From positions 41,369 through 105,368 of the forward strand of contig NZ_FOKF01000018.1 of the NCBI RefSeq assembly GCF_900111995.1: a DNA stretch of 64,000 nucleotides, in the 5' to 3' direction. Below the pieces are notes generated by a model that saw only the letters and a list, made by a program, of their open reading frames with translations, did not search any database and was not told the DNA's origin. Below are positions 28,898 to 37,955 of this stretch, piece after piece. Position numbers and translations under genes: made by a program. The stretch comes from Collimonas sp. OK607. Its GTDB lineage: Bacteria > Pseudomonadota > Gammaproteobacteria > Burkholderiales > Burkholderiaceae_D. Numbering within the stretch: position 1 is the first letter of the stretch; every line of letters begins with the position of its first letter.

Positions 28898-28914
28898 TGG
28901 CGCATTCTGCGCCA
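28898..28914. terminator. Short GC-rich hairpin between convergent arfB and metallophosphoesterase genes
   Basis: TGGCGCA-ttc-TGCGCCA, a perfect 7-bp stem with a 3-base loop, sits in the 39-base gap between the two stop codons. It has no T-run; it may act in both directions. Confidence 0.4.
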
Positions 28915-28917
28915 GGG

Positions 28918-30054
28918 TCAGGCAGGCACCAGCCGCAAGCGCGTGATTTCCGACGGCGCGAACAAGCGTTTTGGCGGTCCCCAGTAACCGGTGCCGCGGC
29001 TGGTGTACACCCATAAATTGCGCAAGCGGCGCAGGCCGGCTGTATATGGCTGTTGCAACGGTACGAAAAAATTCCAGGGAAAGAACTGACCGCCGTGCGT
29101 ATGGCCGGATAGCTGCAAGTCGAAACCGGCGTCGGCTGCTGCCGCGGCCGAGCGCGGTTGATGCGCAAGCAGCAGTTTCAGCGCTACGTGTCGCGGACCT
29201 CCGGCCAGTGCTGCATGCGGATCGCTGCGCTGGGCTTCATCAAAATGATGGGCGCTATAATCGGTGACGCCGGCCACCAGCAGTGAGGCGCCCTGATGGT
29301 CGATCACCACGTGCTGGTTCATGAGCACCGTCAATCCAAGCCGGCGCACTTCCGCTACCCATTCTGGTGCGTTCGAATAATATTCGTGATTGCCGGTAAC
29401 GAAATAAGCGCCGTGACGGGAGCGTAGCTTGGCCAGCGGCGCAGTGTGTGCCGCCAGCTGCTGCACGCTGCCGTCGACCAGATCGCCGGTGACTGCAATC
29501 AAGTCTGGCTTGAGGGTGTTGACCTTGTTGACGATAGCGTCCAGGTAATTATGCTTGATGGTCGGGCCGACATGAATGTCGCTGATCTGCACGATGCTGT
29601 AGCCGTGCAGGGCTGCGGGCAAGCCGCTGATCGGGACATCGACGTCGACCACCGCAGCCAGGCGGCGCGCATTGAAAAAGCCGATGATGCTGGTCAAGAC
29701 GGTCACGAGCAGCACCGCCACCGCGCTCCAGAACGCGAATTGATCTTGATTCAGGGGGGACCAAGGCGACAGCCACAGGCATAGCTCACGTAACAGAGTC
29801 GTCAGTAACAGCGATGAAAATACACCCATGGCCAGCATGCCGGCCCATGCCAGGCGATCGGACAGGGGCTGGCGCTGGAAGGCGCGGGCCAGCAGGCCGG
29901 CTGGAATCAGCAGGAACGACAGCAGTAGCCAGCTACTTAGCAAAACTGGCAAGAATGGGATAGCCGACAGCGCCGGTATCAGGAGCCAGCCGATAAGCGC
30001 ATGCAATAGGCCCAGCAAAGACAGAACAACCACGATGGCAAAGCGCGAGGGCAT
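28918..30054 (-). CDS. Membrane-anchored metallophosphoesterase (YkuE/YaeI-like)
   Basis: 378 residues. Four hydrophobic helices occupy the first 130 residues; the rest is a calcineurin-like phosphoesterase domain with the metal ligands in QISDIHVGP, AVTGDLVDGS, TGNHEYYS, LLLAHQP and SGHTHGGQ. Relatives such as YkuE and YaeI act on phosphodiesters or lipid-linked substrates. The active domain faces away from the N-terminal membrane block; the side of the membrane and substrate are not evident. Divergent from the patatin gene. Confidence 0.88.
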   Translation of the reverse strand: MPSRFAIVVVLSLLGLLHALIGWLLIPALSAIPFLPVLLSSWLLLSFLLIPAGLLARAFQRQPLSDRLAWAGMLAMGVFSSLLLTTLLRELCLWLSPWSPLNQDQFAFWSAVAVLLVTVLTSIIGFFNARRLAAVVDVDVPISGLPAALHGYSIVQISDIHVGPTIKHNYLDAIVNKVNTLKPDLIAVTGDLVDGSVQQLAAHTAPLAKLRSRHGAYFVTGNHEYYSNAPEWVAEVRRLGLTVLMNQHVVIDHQGASLLVAGVTDYSAHHFDEAQRSDPHAALAGGPRHVALKLLLAHQPRSAAAAADAGFDLQLSGHTHGGQFFPWNFFVPLQQPYTAGLRRLRNLWVYTSRGTGYWGPPKRLFAPSEITRLRLVPA

Positions 30055-30295
30055 GAGGATACCTGTGAGAAGAATGTATGGAAATGAATGGAACGCTGTC
30101 GACCATTAACGATCTAGTGGCGAGTGGCGCACTTTTTACGTATATCGGGGCGCAGATGCCGGCTTCAATAGCAGCCGGCCTGCATAAAGCGTGCGATGTA
30201 TTGAGGAAACTGTCGGTTTATTCAAATATAATCCGGAAGTTAATTCTCTAATAATTACTTCCACAATCACAATATCAGATGTTTTTCCGCTAGTT

Positions 30296-32626
30296 ATGCC
30301 TCTTTCGAAGCGAAATCAAGCCATTTCCCGTCTGTTCCGCAGCTTGTGCCTTTTCCTGGGTTGCCTGCTCTTCGGTCTGGCCCATGCGAACCCGGCGCCT
30401 GCCTCGCCGGTAGCGGCTACCGACGCCAAAAACGCAAATTCCGCCCGGCCTCGCATCGGCCTGGTGCTGTCTGGCGGCGGTGCGCGCGGCTACGCGCATC
30501 TGGGCGTGTTGCAAGCACTGGAAAAAATGCACATCCCTATCGATTATGTCGCAGCAACCAGTATGGGAGCGGTGGTCGGCGGCTTGTACGCGAGCGGGCT
30601 GTCGGTGGAAGAGCTGGATCGCATCCTGACCGAGACCAACCTTAGCGATATCGCCTTCGACCGTAACGATCGGGCAGAACTGCCGCAAACTCAGCGCGAG
30701 GACGATTTCCAATATCCCATCGGCTTGTCGGCCGGCTACGGCGACGGCAAACTGAAACTCCCGTCTGGTCTGGTACAGGGTAATAACCTGCTGCTGCTAT
30801 TGCAGAACTGGACCCCGCAGCTGCCGGCGAATATTTCTTTTGATAAATTGCCGACGCCTTTCCGCGCCGTGGCAACCGATCTGGGCAGCGGCGAGGAAGT
30901 CGTGCTGAGCCAGGGTTCGCTGCCGCGTGCGATTCGCGCCAGCATGGCGGTGCCCGGACTGTTCGCGCCGCTCAAGCTGGATGGCAGGACTTTGGTGGAC
31001 GGCGGACTGGTACGCAACCTGCCGGTATCGTTGGCGCGCAGCATGGGCGCCGACATCATCATTGCGGTAAATATCGCAACCGATTTAGCAGATCCGTCTA
31101 CGCTCGATTCGCCGACCGCAGTGGCACAGCAGATGGTGACCATCCTGATTCACCAAAACGTCAAGCAACAGATCGATTCGCTCAAGAAAGACGATGTATT
31201 GATAGAGCCGGAACTGGGCGATTTGTCTTTTGCCGATTTTTCGCGCGGCAAGGACGGCGTCAAGGCCGGCTACGATGCAGCCGAGCGCCAGCGCGCCAAA
31301 CTTGCAGCACTGGCGTTACCGCCGCAGCAATGGAAAGAATATCTTGCTTCGCGTAGCGGTGGCCCGGTGCTGGCGCAGGAAGCCCACATTGACGCAATTG
31401 AAATCAAGAGCAACGGCCGGGTGCCGGCAGCGGTAGTGCGGCGCGCGCTGGACGTCAAGGAAGGCGATTTCTACAACCCGGTCGCACTCAATAAAGACGT
31501 AGCGCGACTGGCGACCAACGGCGATTTCAAAAGCGTGACGCAAGAACTGGTGACCGAGAACGGCCGCAATGTGCTGAAGGTCGATGCCGACGATAAATCC
31601 TGGGGGCCGCACTTCTTGTTGTTCGGCCTTGGCGTGTCGAATAATTTTGACGGGCGCGGCGACTTCAATCTGCAAATCGGCCATCGTTTGCCGTGGATTA
31701 CCGAAAGCGGCCTGGAATGGCGCAATGATGTGGTATTGGGCAGCAATCAAGCGAGCTTGCATACCGAATTGCGGCAGCCGATCTGGGGCCAGGTCGGATT
31801 ATATGTTGCGCCATACGCAGAATTCGGGCGTCGGCACCTTGATCTGTACTCCGACAATGACGCCACTTCATCTACAGTTCCGGTTACCGCTTATCGGGTC
31901 GATACCACCAAGATCGGTGTCGATCTGGGCATACCGATTGGCCGGCTCGGCGAATTCCGTACAGGTATCAACTATCAATGGCTGGTAGCCAAGCCTTCGT
32001 ACAATATTCCGCTTGGTGATGAGCTGCCGGATGGGATTTTTCAGTCATTCCGCATCAAGCAGCCAGTATTCCGTGCCCAACTTACGATCGATCAGCTTGA
32101 CGACCCATTATTCCCGCGCAAAGGTTACTACTTGTCTGTCGTCAGCAATGTTGGCTTCGGTGGCGCAGACAACAGTTACAGCGATTCGCAAGGCAAGGCA
32201 CTGTGGGCGATCAGCCGTGGCGGTAACACACTTAACGTGGCGCTGGAAGCGGCGGGCACGTACGGCAATGAAGCGAATGACGCCAGCGGCAATGGCGGCC
32301 TTGGTTTTTCCTTGGGAGGATTTCAGCATCTGTCGGCGTATGCCCCAGACCAGTTTAACGGCAATTACCTGCTATATGGACGCTTGACTTACCTGCGCGA
32401 CATGCCGGGGCTGGACTTGCCGGGATTACGCAATACGGTGCTGGGCACCAGCCTGGAAGTGGGCGACGTCTGGCAAACGCGTACAGCCTTTGGTACCGGT
32501 CCTTACAAGAAAAGCGCCAGCATGTTTTTGGGTGGAAGCAGCTTCCTGGGGCCGTTGTATTTCGGCCTGGCGCTTGCGCCGCGCGGGGTCTGGAACGTGT
32601 ATTTGCAGTTAGGCCGGGTATTTTAA
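30296..32626 (+). CDS. PlpD-type (type Vd) autotransporter with patatin-like phospholipase passenger
   Basis: 776 residues from ATG 30296; the open frame upstream to 30191 is not protein-like. Signal peptide about 1-32 (LFLGCLLFGLAHA). Patatin domain about 50-340 with oxyanion loop SGGGARG, nucleophile Ser in ATSMG and dyad Asp in VDGGLVRNLP. A POTRA domain follows (about 370-440), then a BamA/Omp85-like 16-strand barrel ending in F. It should be secreted through its own barrel and hydrolyse phospholipids at the cell surface. The nucleophile elbow reads A-x-S-x-G instead of G-x-S-x-G, a small change that may still be active. Confidence 0.9.
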   Translation: MPLSKRNQAISRLFRSLCLFLGCLLFGLAHANPAPASPVAATDAKNANSARPRIGLVLSGGGARGYAHLGVLQALEKMHIPIDYVAATSMGAVVGGLYASGLSVEELDRILTETNLSDIAFDRNDRAELPQTQREDDFQYPIGLSAGYGDGKLKLPSGLVQGNNLLLLLQNWTPQLPANISFDKLPTPFRAVATDLGSGEEVVLSQGSLPRAIRASMAVPGLFAPLKLDGRTLVDGGLVRNLPVSLARSMGADIIIAVNIATDLADPSTLDSPTAVAQQMVTILIHQNVKQQIDSLKKDDVLIEPELGDLSFADFSRGKDGVKAGYDAAERQRAKLAALALPPQQWKEYLASRSGGPVLAQEAHIDAIEIKSNGRVPAAVVRRALDVKEGDFYNPVALNKDVARLATNGDFKSVTQELVTENGRNVLKVDADDKSWGPHFLLFGLGVSNNFDGRGDFNLQIGHRLPWITESGLEWRNDVVLGSNQASLHTELRQPIWGQVGLYVAPYAEFGRRHLDLYSDNDATSSTVPVTAYRVDTTKIGVDLGIPIGRLGEFRTGINYQWLVAKPSYNIPLGDELPDGIFQSFRIKQPVFRAQLTIDQLDDPLFPRKGYYLSVVSNVGFGGADNSYSDSQGKALWAISRGGNTLNVALEAAGTYGNEANDASGNGGLGFSLGGFQHLSAYAPDQFNGNYLLYGRLTYLRDMPGLDLPGLRNTVLGTSLEVGDVWQTRTAFGTGPYKKSASMFLGGSSFLGPLYFGLALAPRGVWNVYLQLGRVF

Positions 32627-32694
32627 AGGTTCTTAACGGATTACCGATAAACGGCGGTAAAAATAGGAAGGACGTAGGGTGGCGACTCTTGGTA

Positions 32695-33513
32695 TCAGCT
32701 CTTGTCGCTGCCGCGCACCCGCCGCGGCGGCGCCGGCGGATAGCCGAAAAATTCCAGCACGCTGTTGACCACTTGTTCCCGGTCATTGTCGACGCAAATC
32801 ATGTGGTAACTGTTTTCCAGCACCACCACGCGTGCATCCGGCAACGTCGCTTGCAGGAATTCGGCCGATTTCAGGCTGGTCAGTTCATCTTCGCGCGCAT
32901 GGACAACCAAGGTCGGGCAGGCAATCCTGTGGGCTCCCGTCAGTACTTTCTTGCGTAAGCGATCGACCTGGCGGATACAAGCCAGCGGCACCCAGCGATA
33001 GTGGAAATTGTCGCCGCGTGCGAATTTGGCCTTGACGATGGCGCGCACCATGGCATTCTTGATGCCGAACGGCTCGTCTTCTTCGACTTTCATCCGGTTC
33101 GCCATCCCGGGTATCCAGTACACCAGATGCCGCAACTGGCGATACCAGGGAGTAGACCAGCCATCGATGAAGACCGGCGGCGCCAGGGTCACCAGCTTGC
33201 CATTGGCATTGCCTGCGCCTGTCCCATGCTGCACGCGCTCGCACAATGCCAGCGCCAGCAACGAGCCCAGGCACATGCCCAACACATGGAAAGTGTCATA
33301 CTGCGGCGCCAGTTCACGGTAGCTGGCGGTGACGCTGTCCAGCCAGTCCTCATAGCTTACCGTCACCAGATCCTCAGGCTGGCCGCCGTGGCCGGGTAGG
33401 GTAACCGCGTGAGTTTCCACGCCGGCGCGCTGCAGCACTTTGTGCATCGAGCCGAGATCGAATTGGGTGCCGCCCAGGCCGTGAATCAGCAAGGCGCCGG
33501 TACGAACACTCAT
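32695..33513 (-). CDS. Alpha/beta hydrolase with Cys nucleophile
   Basis: 272 residues from ATG 33513, which overlaps the stop of the upstream sensor gene by 4 bases (ATGA). Fold signatures: LLIHGLGGTQFDLG (oxyanion), nucleophile elbow GMCLGS with Cys81 where esterases have Ser, then Asp209 in VVHAREDELTS and His237 in ENSYHMIC. A Cys-Asp-His triad occurs in dienelactone hydrolases and PHA synthases, among others; sequence outside the triad resembles carboxylesterase/lysophospholipase types rather than either. Substrate unknown. Coupled translation with a MASE1-PAS sensor suggests a linked role. Confidence 0.8.
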   Translation of the reverse strand: MSVRTGALLIHGLGGTQFDLGSMHKVLQRAGVETHAVTLPGHGGQPEDLVTVSYEDWLDSVTASYRELAPQYDTFHVLGMCLGSLLALALCERVQHGTGAGNANGKLVTLAPPVFIDGWSTPWYRQLRHLVYWIPGMANRMKVEEDEPFGIKNAMVRAIVKAKFARGDNFHYRWVPLACIRQVDRLRKKVLTGAHRIACPTLVVHAREDELTSLKSAEFLQATLPDARVVVLENSYHMICVDNDREQVVNSVLEFFGYPPAPPRRVRGSDKS

Positions 33514-34802
33514 ATCCGGCCCCGTTGCCGCGCATCCTCCTTGAGATTGAGGCGCCAGGCGCCAGCCACCATGGCGACCGATTCGTCGGCGTCGAGCAGT
33601 ACGGCGCTCATGTCGGTCACCTGGCTTTGTTCCCCGGCCGGCAGCAGCAGGCGGAAACTCAGGTCGGGGCGGGTATCGTCGTCGGTGTCGTCGAGCCAAC
33701 GGCTGCGCAATGGCTGGCGATCGTCTGGATGGACGTGTGCCAGAACCTGGTCCAGGTCGCTGAAGGCGGTGTTCGTTACGCCAAGCAATCCCTGCAGATC
33801 CCCGTGCCAACACAGCTTTTTGCTATGCGGGTCTATGTTGTAGACCAGTTGCCGGCTGGCGGTCAGGGCTAGCTCGGTGTCGTTTTTCCACTGCGCGGCA
33901 TCTTCATGCAGTTGTTCGCGGGTAGTCTTGAGGGCGCTGATCAGCAGGCTGAGCAGGGCGGCGACAGCAAGATAGAGCTGGGCTTCCAGCAATGAATGTT
34001 TGGAATAGGTATCCGCAAAAGCGGCAAACGGCCCTTCGCCCTGGACCGTGTTCAACAAGGCGAAAAAGGCCAGCATGGCGACTGCCAGCGAGCCGCCGCG
34101 GCCGCCCCACAGCAGGGTTACCACGGCAACGAAGAAAAGCGGTACATAAGTCAGCGCAAAATTGACGCCGGCAGAAAAATTGCTGATGCCGTGACCGTCG
34201 AAGATGATAAAAGCAGTCGCTCCCAGGGCGACGAACGCCGCCAGGCCGAGCAGGAAGTCGCTGCGATCCATGCCGCCGGAACGCATCGCGTGGAAGCGCG
34301 ACCAGCCCGCCAGCACAGGTGTGACAATCAGGATGCCGACCAGGTCGGAGGCTGCCCAGATGCGCGCCGTCGGCCAGAACGGCACCTGCTGCACCAGCAA
34401 GTACCAGGCAGCGCCAATGGCTGCGCTGATGGCGCTGCAGGCGACACCCGCGATCAACAGGCCGCGCACGAAATGCAAACCTTCCATCGGTAATTGCAGC
34501 ATGCGCACCAGCGCCACCACGATTGCCGCGACGCCGATCTCGTCGAGGGCAAACAGTGCAACCCGCAGCAGATTGCGGTCTTCGATCCAGCCCAGAAGCA
34601 GTTGCGCCAGCACGAAGCCGATCGCCACGGGCAGCCAGCGTCCGGTCTTGGTCAACATGAACGCCGCCACGGTGACGCCGGCCGGCAGCCAGATATAACC
34701 GGTCGCCGCAATCGGACCATTGAGCTGATGCGACACGTAGCCGGTGGCCAGGTAGAGCAAACCCCACAGCAATGCAATGACAGATTGATTGGTCAGTTTC
34801 AC
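33510..34802 (-). CDS. MASE1-domain membrane sensor with PAS domain and no output domain
   Basis: 430 residues from GTG 34802. The start is set by AAGGA six bases upstream and by the onset of the first membrane helix; the frame runs on to 34928 but that part is not protein-like. Eight or so helices (about 8-290) match MASE1 (GPIAATGYIWLPAGVTVAAF; IWAASDLVGILIVTPVLAGW). A PAS domain follows (about 315-425; YNIDPHSKKLCWHGDLQGLL, quoted in part, then HPDDRQPL). MASE1-PAS proteins usually continue into GGDEF, EAL or kinase domains; here the protein ends after PAS and overlaps the hydrolase gene. Confidence 0.8.
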   Translation of the reverse strand: MKLTNQSVIALLWGLLYLATGYVSHQLNGPIAATGYIWLPAGVTVAAFMLTKTGRWLPVAIGFVLAQLLLGWIEDRNLLRVALFALDEIGVAAIVVALVRMLQLPMEGLHFVRGLLIAGVACSAISAAIGAAWYLLVQQVPFWPTARIWAASDLVGILIVTPVLAGWSRFHAMRSGGMDRSDFLLGLAAFVALGATAFIIFDGHGISNFSAGVNFALTYVPLFFVAVVTLLWGGRGGSLAVAMLAFFALLNTVQGEGPFAAFADTYSKHSLLEAQLYLAVAALLSLLISALKTTREQLHEDAAQWKNDTELALTASRQLVYNIDPHSKKLCWHGDLQGLLGVTNTAFSDLDQVLAHVHPDDRQPLRSRWLDDTDDDTRPDLSFRLLLPAGEQSQVTDMSAVLLDADESVAMVAGAWRLNLKEDARQRGRI

Positions 34803-35179
34803 ACTAGATATCCTTATGGCGTTGGTGCCCGCGTCATCCTGGAAACGATGATCATGGCGCCGCCCATTATATGGTGAATCTGGAAAGAATTTGGTTGTCG
34901 GCAAGATTGATGGCGCGTCTGCCGACAATGCGGCAGACGGGCTTGGCGAGCTGAAGGCAAGCCGGGACTAGCTGCGTCCGGATTATTGCAATTTGCTGAT
35001 ATGATGCGTCGTGTTCGCGCCGAATTTAAGCTGAATGCGCCAGAAGTGACGAATCGTGATGGCTGGCTGATGCACAGTTAATACTGAATACTGATATCCA
35101 CTGGGCATCCCGATTAATTCGGCAATGCAGGGAATTTTGCGGAGAGCTAGACCCCCGGAGGGGTCTAGTCTATGGTATA
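34803..35179. other. Non-coding gap downstream of tRNA-Leu(CAG)
   Basis: 377 bases. Besides the stem-loop at 35147-35168, I see no gene. The short frame across 34983-35276 runs through the tRNA antisense and is not protein-like. Confidence 0.5.
35147..35168 (-). terminator. Stem-loop 3' of tRNA-Leu(CAG)
   Basis: CTAGACCCC and GGGGTCTAG pair perfectly around a 4-base loop, 11 bases past the CCA end. No T-run follows on the minus strand, so termination is likely but not certain. Confidence 0.55.
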
Positions 35180-35264
35180 TGGTGCCCACGGAGGGACTCG
35201 AACCCCCACACCTTGCGGCACATGGACCTGAACCATGCGCGTCTACCAATTCCGCCACGTGGGC
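35180..35264 (-). tRNA. tRNA-Leu (anticodon CAG)
   Basis: 85 nt including an encoded CCA. The acceptor GCCCACG pairs with CGTGGGC; the anticodon stem-loop reads CATGG-TTCAGGT-CCATG with CAG at the anticodon; the T loop is GTTCGAGTC. A long variable arm marks class II. Confidence 0.97.
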
Positions 35265-35277
35265 TTGAGAGAGCAAG

Positions 35278-35305
35278 ATTATAAGCTAACCTGAAAATAA
35301 GTCAA
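35278..35305 (-). promoter_or_regulatory. Promoter of tRNA-Leu(CAG)
   Basis: On the minus strand TTGACT, 16 bases, then TATAAT, ending 14 bases before the tRNA. Near-consensus for the housekeeping sigma factor. Confidence 0.8.
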
Positions 35306-35409
35306 CTCAGTCATAACGATATGCAGATATAAATTGCTTGGTTAGGAGAATGTCACAATCCTCCGTTACACTAAGCCTTGATGAATAACAACCTGTTGAA
35401 AATAGCCTT

Positions 35410-37875
35410 TTGAGCCAATATTCCTACACAATCCCCAGCCGGGAGGAAATTCTCGGCCTTCTGCGAACCTCTTCCGAGGCGCAAAACGCCGCCGCTCTAG
35501 CCGCCGCGCTTAATGTCAAACCCGATGAAATGGATGGTTTGACGCGCCGCCTGAATGCCATGGAACGCGACGGGCAAATCAAGCCCGACCGCAGCGGCAT
35601 CTACAAACTGACCAACTCACCCGGCTTTATCGAGGGGCGTGTTAGCAGCCATCGTGATGGTTTCGGTTTCCTGATTCCGGACGAGGGTGGCGACGATGTT
35701 TTCCTGCCTGAAAAGGAAATGCAGAAAGTGCTGCATGGCGACCGGGTGCAGGCGCGCATCATCGGCACCGACCGTCGCGGCCGTCCCGAGGGAACGATTG
35801 TCGAGGTGGTATCGCGCGCGAATACCCATGTGATCGGCCGTTTGCTCAATGAAAACGGGGTCTGGGTGATCGCTCCCGAAGATAAGCGCATCGGACAGGA
35901 CATCATCCTGGCAGGTTCGCCAGGCAAGGCCAAGGCTGGTCAAGTGGTGAGCGTCCAACTGACCGAACAACCTTCGCGTTTTACCCAGCCGGTCGGCAAG
36001 ATTGTCGAAATCCTGGGTGATATTGACGATCCGGGCATGGAAATCGAAATTGCGGTGCGCAAATACGGCGTGCCGCATGAATTCTCCGAAGCCGCCAAGA
36101 AGCTGGCTGCCAAGCTGCCGGGCGAAGTACGTGCCGCCGACCTGGCTGATCGCGTCGATTTGCGCGACGTGCCGATGGTAACGATCGACGGCGAAGACGC
36201 CCGCGATTTCGACGATGCTGTTTATTGCGAGCCGGTCAAGATCGGCCGCGCCAACGGTTACCGGCTGATTGTGGCGATTGCCGACGTCAGTCATTACGTC
36301 AAACCTAACGATGCGCTGGATGTCGATGCGTTGGAGCGCAGCACTTCGGTCTATTTCCCGCGCCGCGTGATTCCAATGCTGCCGGAGAAATTATCCAACG
36401 GCCTGTGTTCGCTCAATCCCGACGTCGATCGCCTGACGCTGGTGTGCGATGCCGTGATCAGCGCCAAGGGCGAGATCAAGGCTTACCAGTTCTATCCCGC
36501 GGTGATTCATTCCGCGGCACGCCTGACGTACACCGAAGTGGCGGCCATCCTGGGTAATACCAAGGGTCCGGAAGCAGCCAAGCGTCCCGGCCTGGTGCCG
36601 CACTTGCTGCATTTGTATGAAGTCTTTCACGCATTGCTGCAAGCGCGTCAGGCGCGCGGCGCGATCGATTTCGAAACCACCGAGACCTATATCGTCTGCA
36701 ATGCAGCCGGCAAGATCGAAAAAATCCTGCCGCGCACCCGCAACGATGCGCACAAGGTGATCGAAGAATGCATGTTGGCGGCCAACGTCTGCGCCGCCGA
36801 CCTGATGGAGCGTCACAAGCATCCGGGTCTGTTCCGGATCCATGCGCATCCGACCAAGGAAAAGCTGGCGATACTACGCACCTTCCTGAAGCAGGTAGGC
36901 CTGACGCTAGCTGGCGGCGATACGCCGGCGGCCTCCGACTATGCCGAACTGATGCCGAAGATCAAGGCACGGCCGGATGCCTTGCTGCTGCAAACCATGA
37001 TGCTGCGCTCCATGCAGCAAGCGGTCTACAGCCCGGAAAATATCGGTCACTTCGGTTTGTCGTATGAATCGTATGCGCATTTCACCAGCCCGATCCGCCG
37101 TTATCCCGATTTGCTGACACATCGCACGATCAAGGCGATCCTGCAAGGCAAGCGCTATGATCCTAAGGGCCTGGACACCAGCGCCCTGAATACCATGCTG
37201 TCACCTGCAGGCCGCAAGAAGCAGGCGGAGGACAAGGCCGCGGGCAAGAAGAAAAACGAAGGCAGCCTGGCTATATGGGAAGCGCTCGGCGTGCACTGTT
37301 CCGCCAATGAGCGGCGCGCCGACGAGGCTTCGCGCGATGTCGAAGCGTGGCTCAAGTGCTATTTCATTCGCGACAAGCTGGGCGAAGAATTCACCGGCGT
37401 TATTTCCGGCGTCGCTACGTTCGGCATTTTTGTGCAGCTCGATGCGTTGTACATCGAAGGCCTGGTGCATGTCACCGAACTTGGCGCCGACTATTTCCAA
37501 TACGACGAAGCGCGTCACGAATTGCGCGGCGAACGTACCGGCATCCGTTATCAGTTGACGGACCGGGTAACGGTGCAAGTGAGCCGGGTCGACCTGGATG
37601 CACGCAAGATCGATCTGCGCCTAGTCAACGAGCCAGGTATTAAAACCGTACTCAAAAATGAAGCACGGCGTGCGGACAATGCGCAAGCACGCAGCGCTAA
37701 ACCAAAGGGTGGCGCCAAGGCGGCGCCACCGAAAAAAACCGGTGGGGTCACCACTGCGGCCAAGACCACCAGCCCAGGTAAGGCGACCAAAGCCAAGAAT
37801 GCCAAGACGGCAATCGTTTCTGAAAAGACGCGTGCACCGAAGGCATTCACAAAGTCCAGTAAGCGTAAACGATAG
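35410..37875 (+). CDS. rnr: Ribonuclease R
   Basis: 821 residues starting at TTG 35410 (SQYSYTIPSREEILGLL). No in-frame ATG precedes it and the next lies inside the first conserved domain. Domains: winged helix (about 1-65), cold-shock OB folds (about 70-230), RNB catalytic domain with the metal Asp cluster DGEDARDFDDAV (about 260), S1 domain (about 645-730) and a Lys/Ala-rich basic tail of 80 residues. It is a processive 3'-5' exonuclease that unwinds structured RNA and acts in rRNA and tmRNA quality control. A short upstream frame (MNNNLLKIAF) ends at a TGA overlapping the TTG start. rlmB follows. Confidence 0.94.
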   Translation: MSQYSYTIPSREEILGLLRTSSEAQNAAALAAALNVKPDEMDGLTRRLNAMERDGQIKPDRSGIYKLTNSPGFIEGRVSSHRDGFGFLIPDEGGDDVFLPEKEMQKVLHGDRVQARIIGTDRRGRPEGTIVEVVSRANTHVIGRLLNENGVWVIAPEDKRIGQDIILAGSPGKAKAGQVVSVQLTEQPSRFTQPVGKIVEILGDIDDPGMEIEIAVRKYGVPHEFSEAAKKLAAKLPGEVRAADLADRVDLRDVPMVTIDGEDARDFDDAVYCEPVKIGRANGYRLIVAIADVSHYVKPNDALDVDALERSTSVYFPRRVIPMLPEKLSNGLCSLNPDVDRLTLVCDAVISAKGEIKAYQFYPAVIHSAARLTYTEVAAILGNTKGPEAAKRPGLVPHLLHLYEVFHALLQARQARGAIDFETTETYIVCNAAGKIEKILPRTRNDAHKVIEECMLAANVCAADLMERHKHPGLFRIHAHPTKEKLAILRTFLKQVGLTLAGGDTPAASDYAELMPKIKARPDALLLQTMMLRSMQQAVYSPENIGHFGLSYESYAHFTSPIRRYPDLLTHRTIKAILQGKRYDPKGLDTSALNTMLSPAGRKKQAEDKAAGKKKNEGSLAIWEALGVHCSANERRADEASRDVEAWLKCYFIRDKLGEEFTGVISGVATFGIFVQLDALYIEGLVHVTELGADYFQYDEARHELRGERTGIRYQLTDRVTVQVSRVDLDARKIDLRLVNEPGIKTVLKNEARRADNAQARSAKPKGGAKAAPPKKTGGVTTAAKTTSPGKATKAKNAKTAIVSEKTRAPKAFTKSSKRKR

Positions 37876-37955
37876 ACCCGGTAAAAGATAAACCCGGTAA
37901 AAGATAGTCTTGCAAAAGATAGACCCTGTAATAGATTGACCCTGATAGATAGAAT
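37871..37955. repeat. Degenerate 14-16 bp tandem repeat filling the rnr-rlmB gap
   Basis: Five units starting GATAGACCC or a variant and ending GTAAAA or a variant, plus a partial sixth, run from the last codon of rnr up to the ATG of rlmB. The usual Shine-Dalgarno position is taken up by the repeat. Confidence 0.8.

Noticed and set aside
33904..34767. 287-codon minus-strand ORF inside the MASE1 gene
   Set aside because: Arg/Gly-rich shadow frame of a GC-rich gene; the MASE1 frame has clear membrane helices and a ribosome site.
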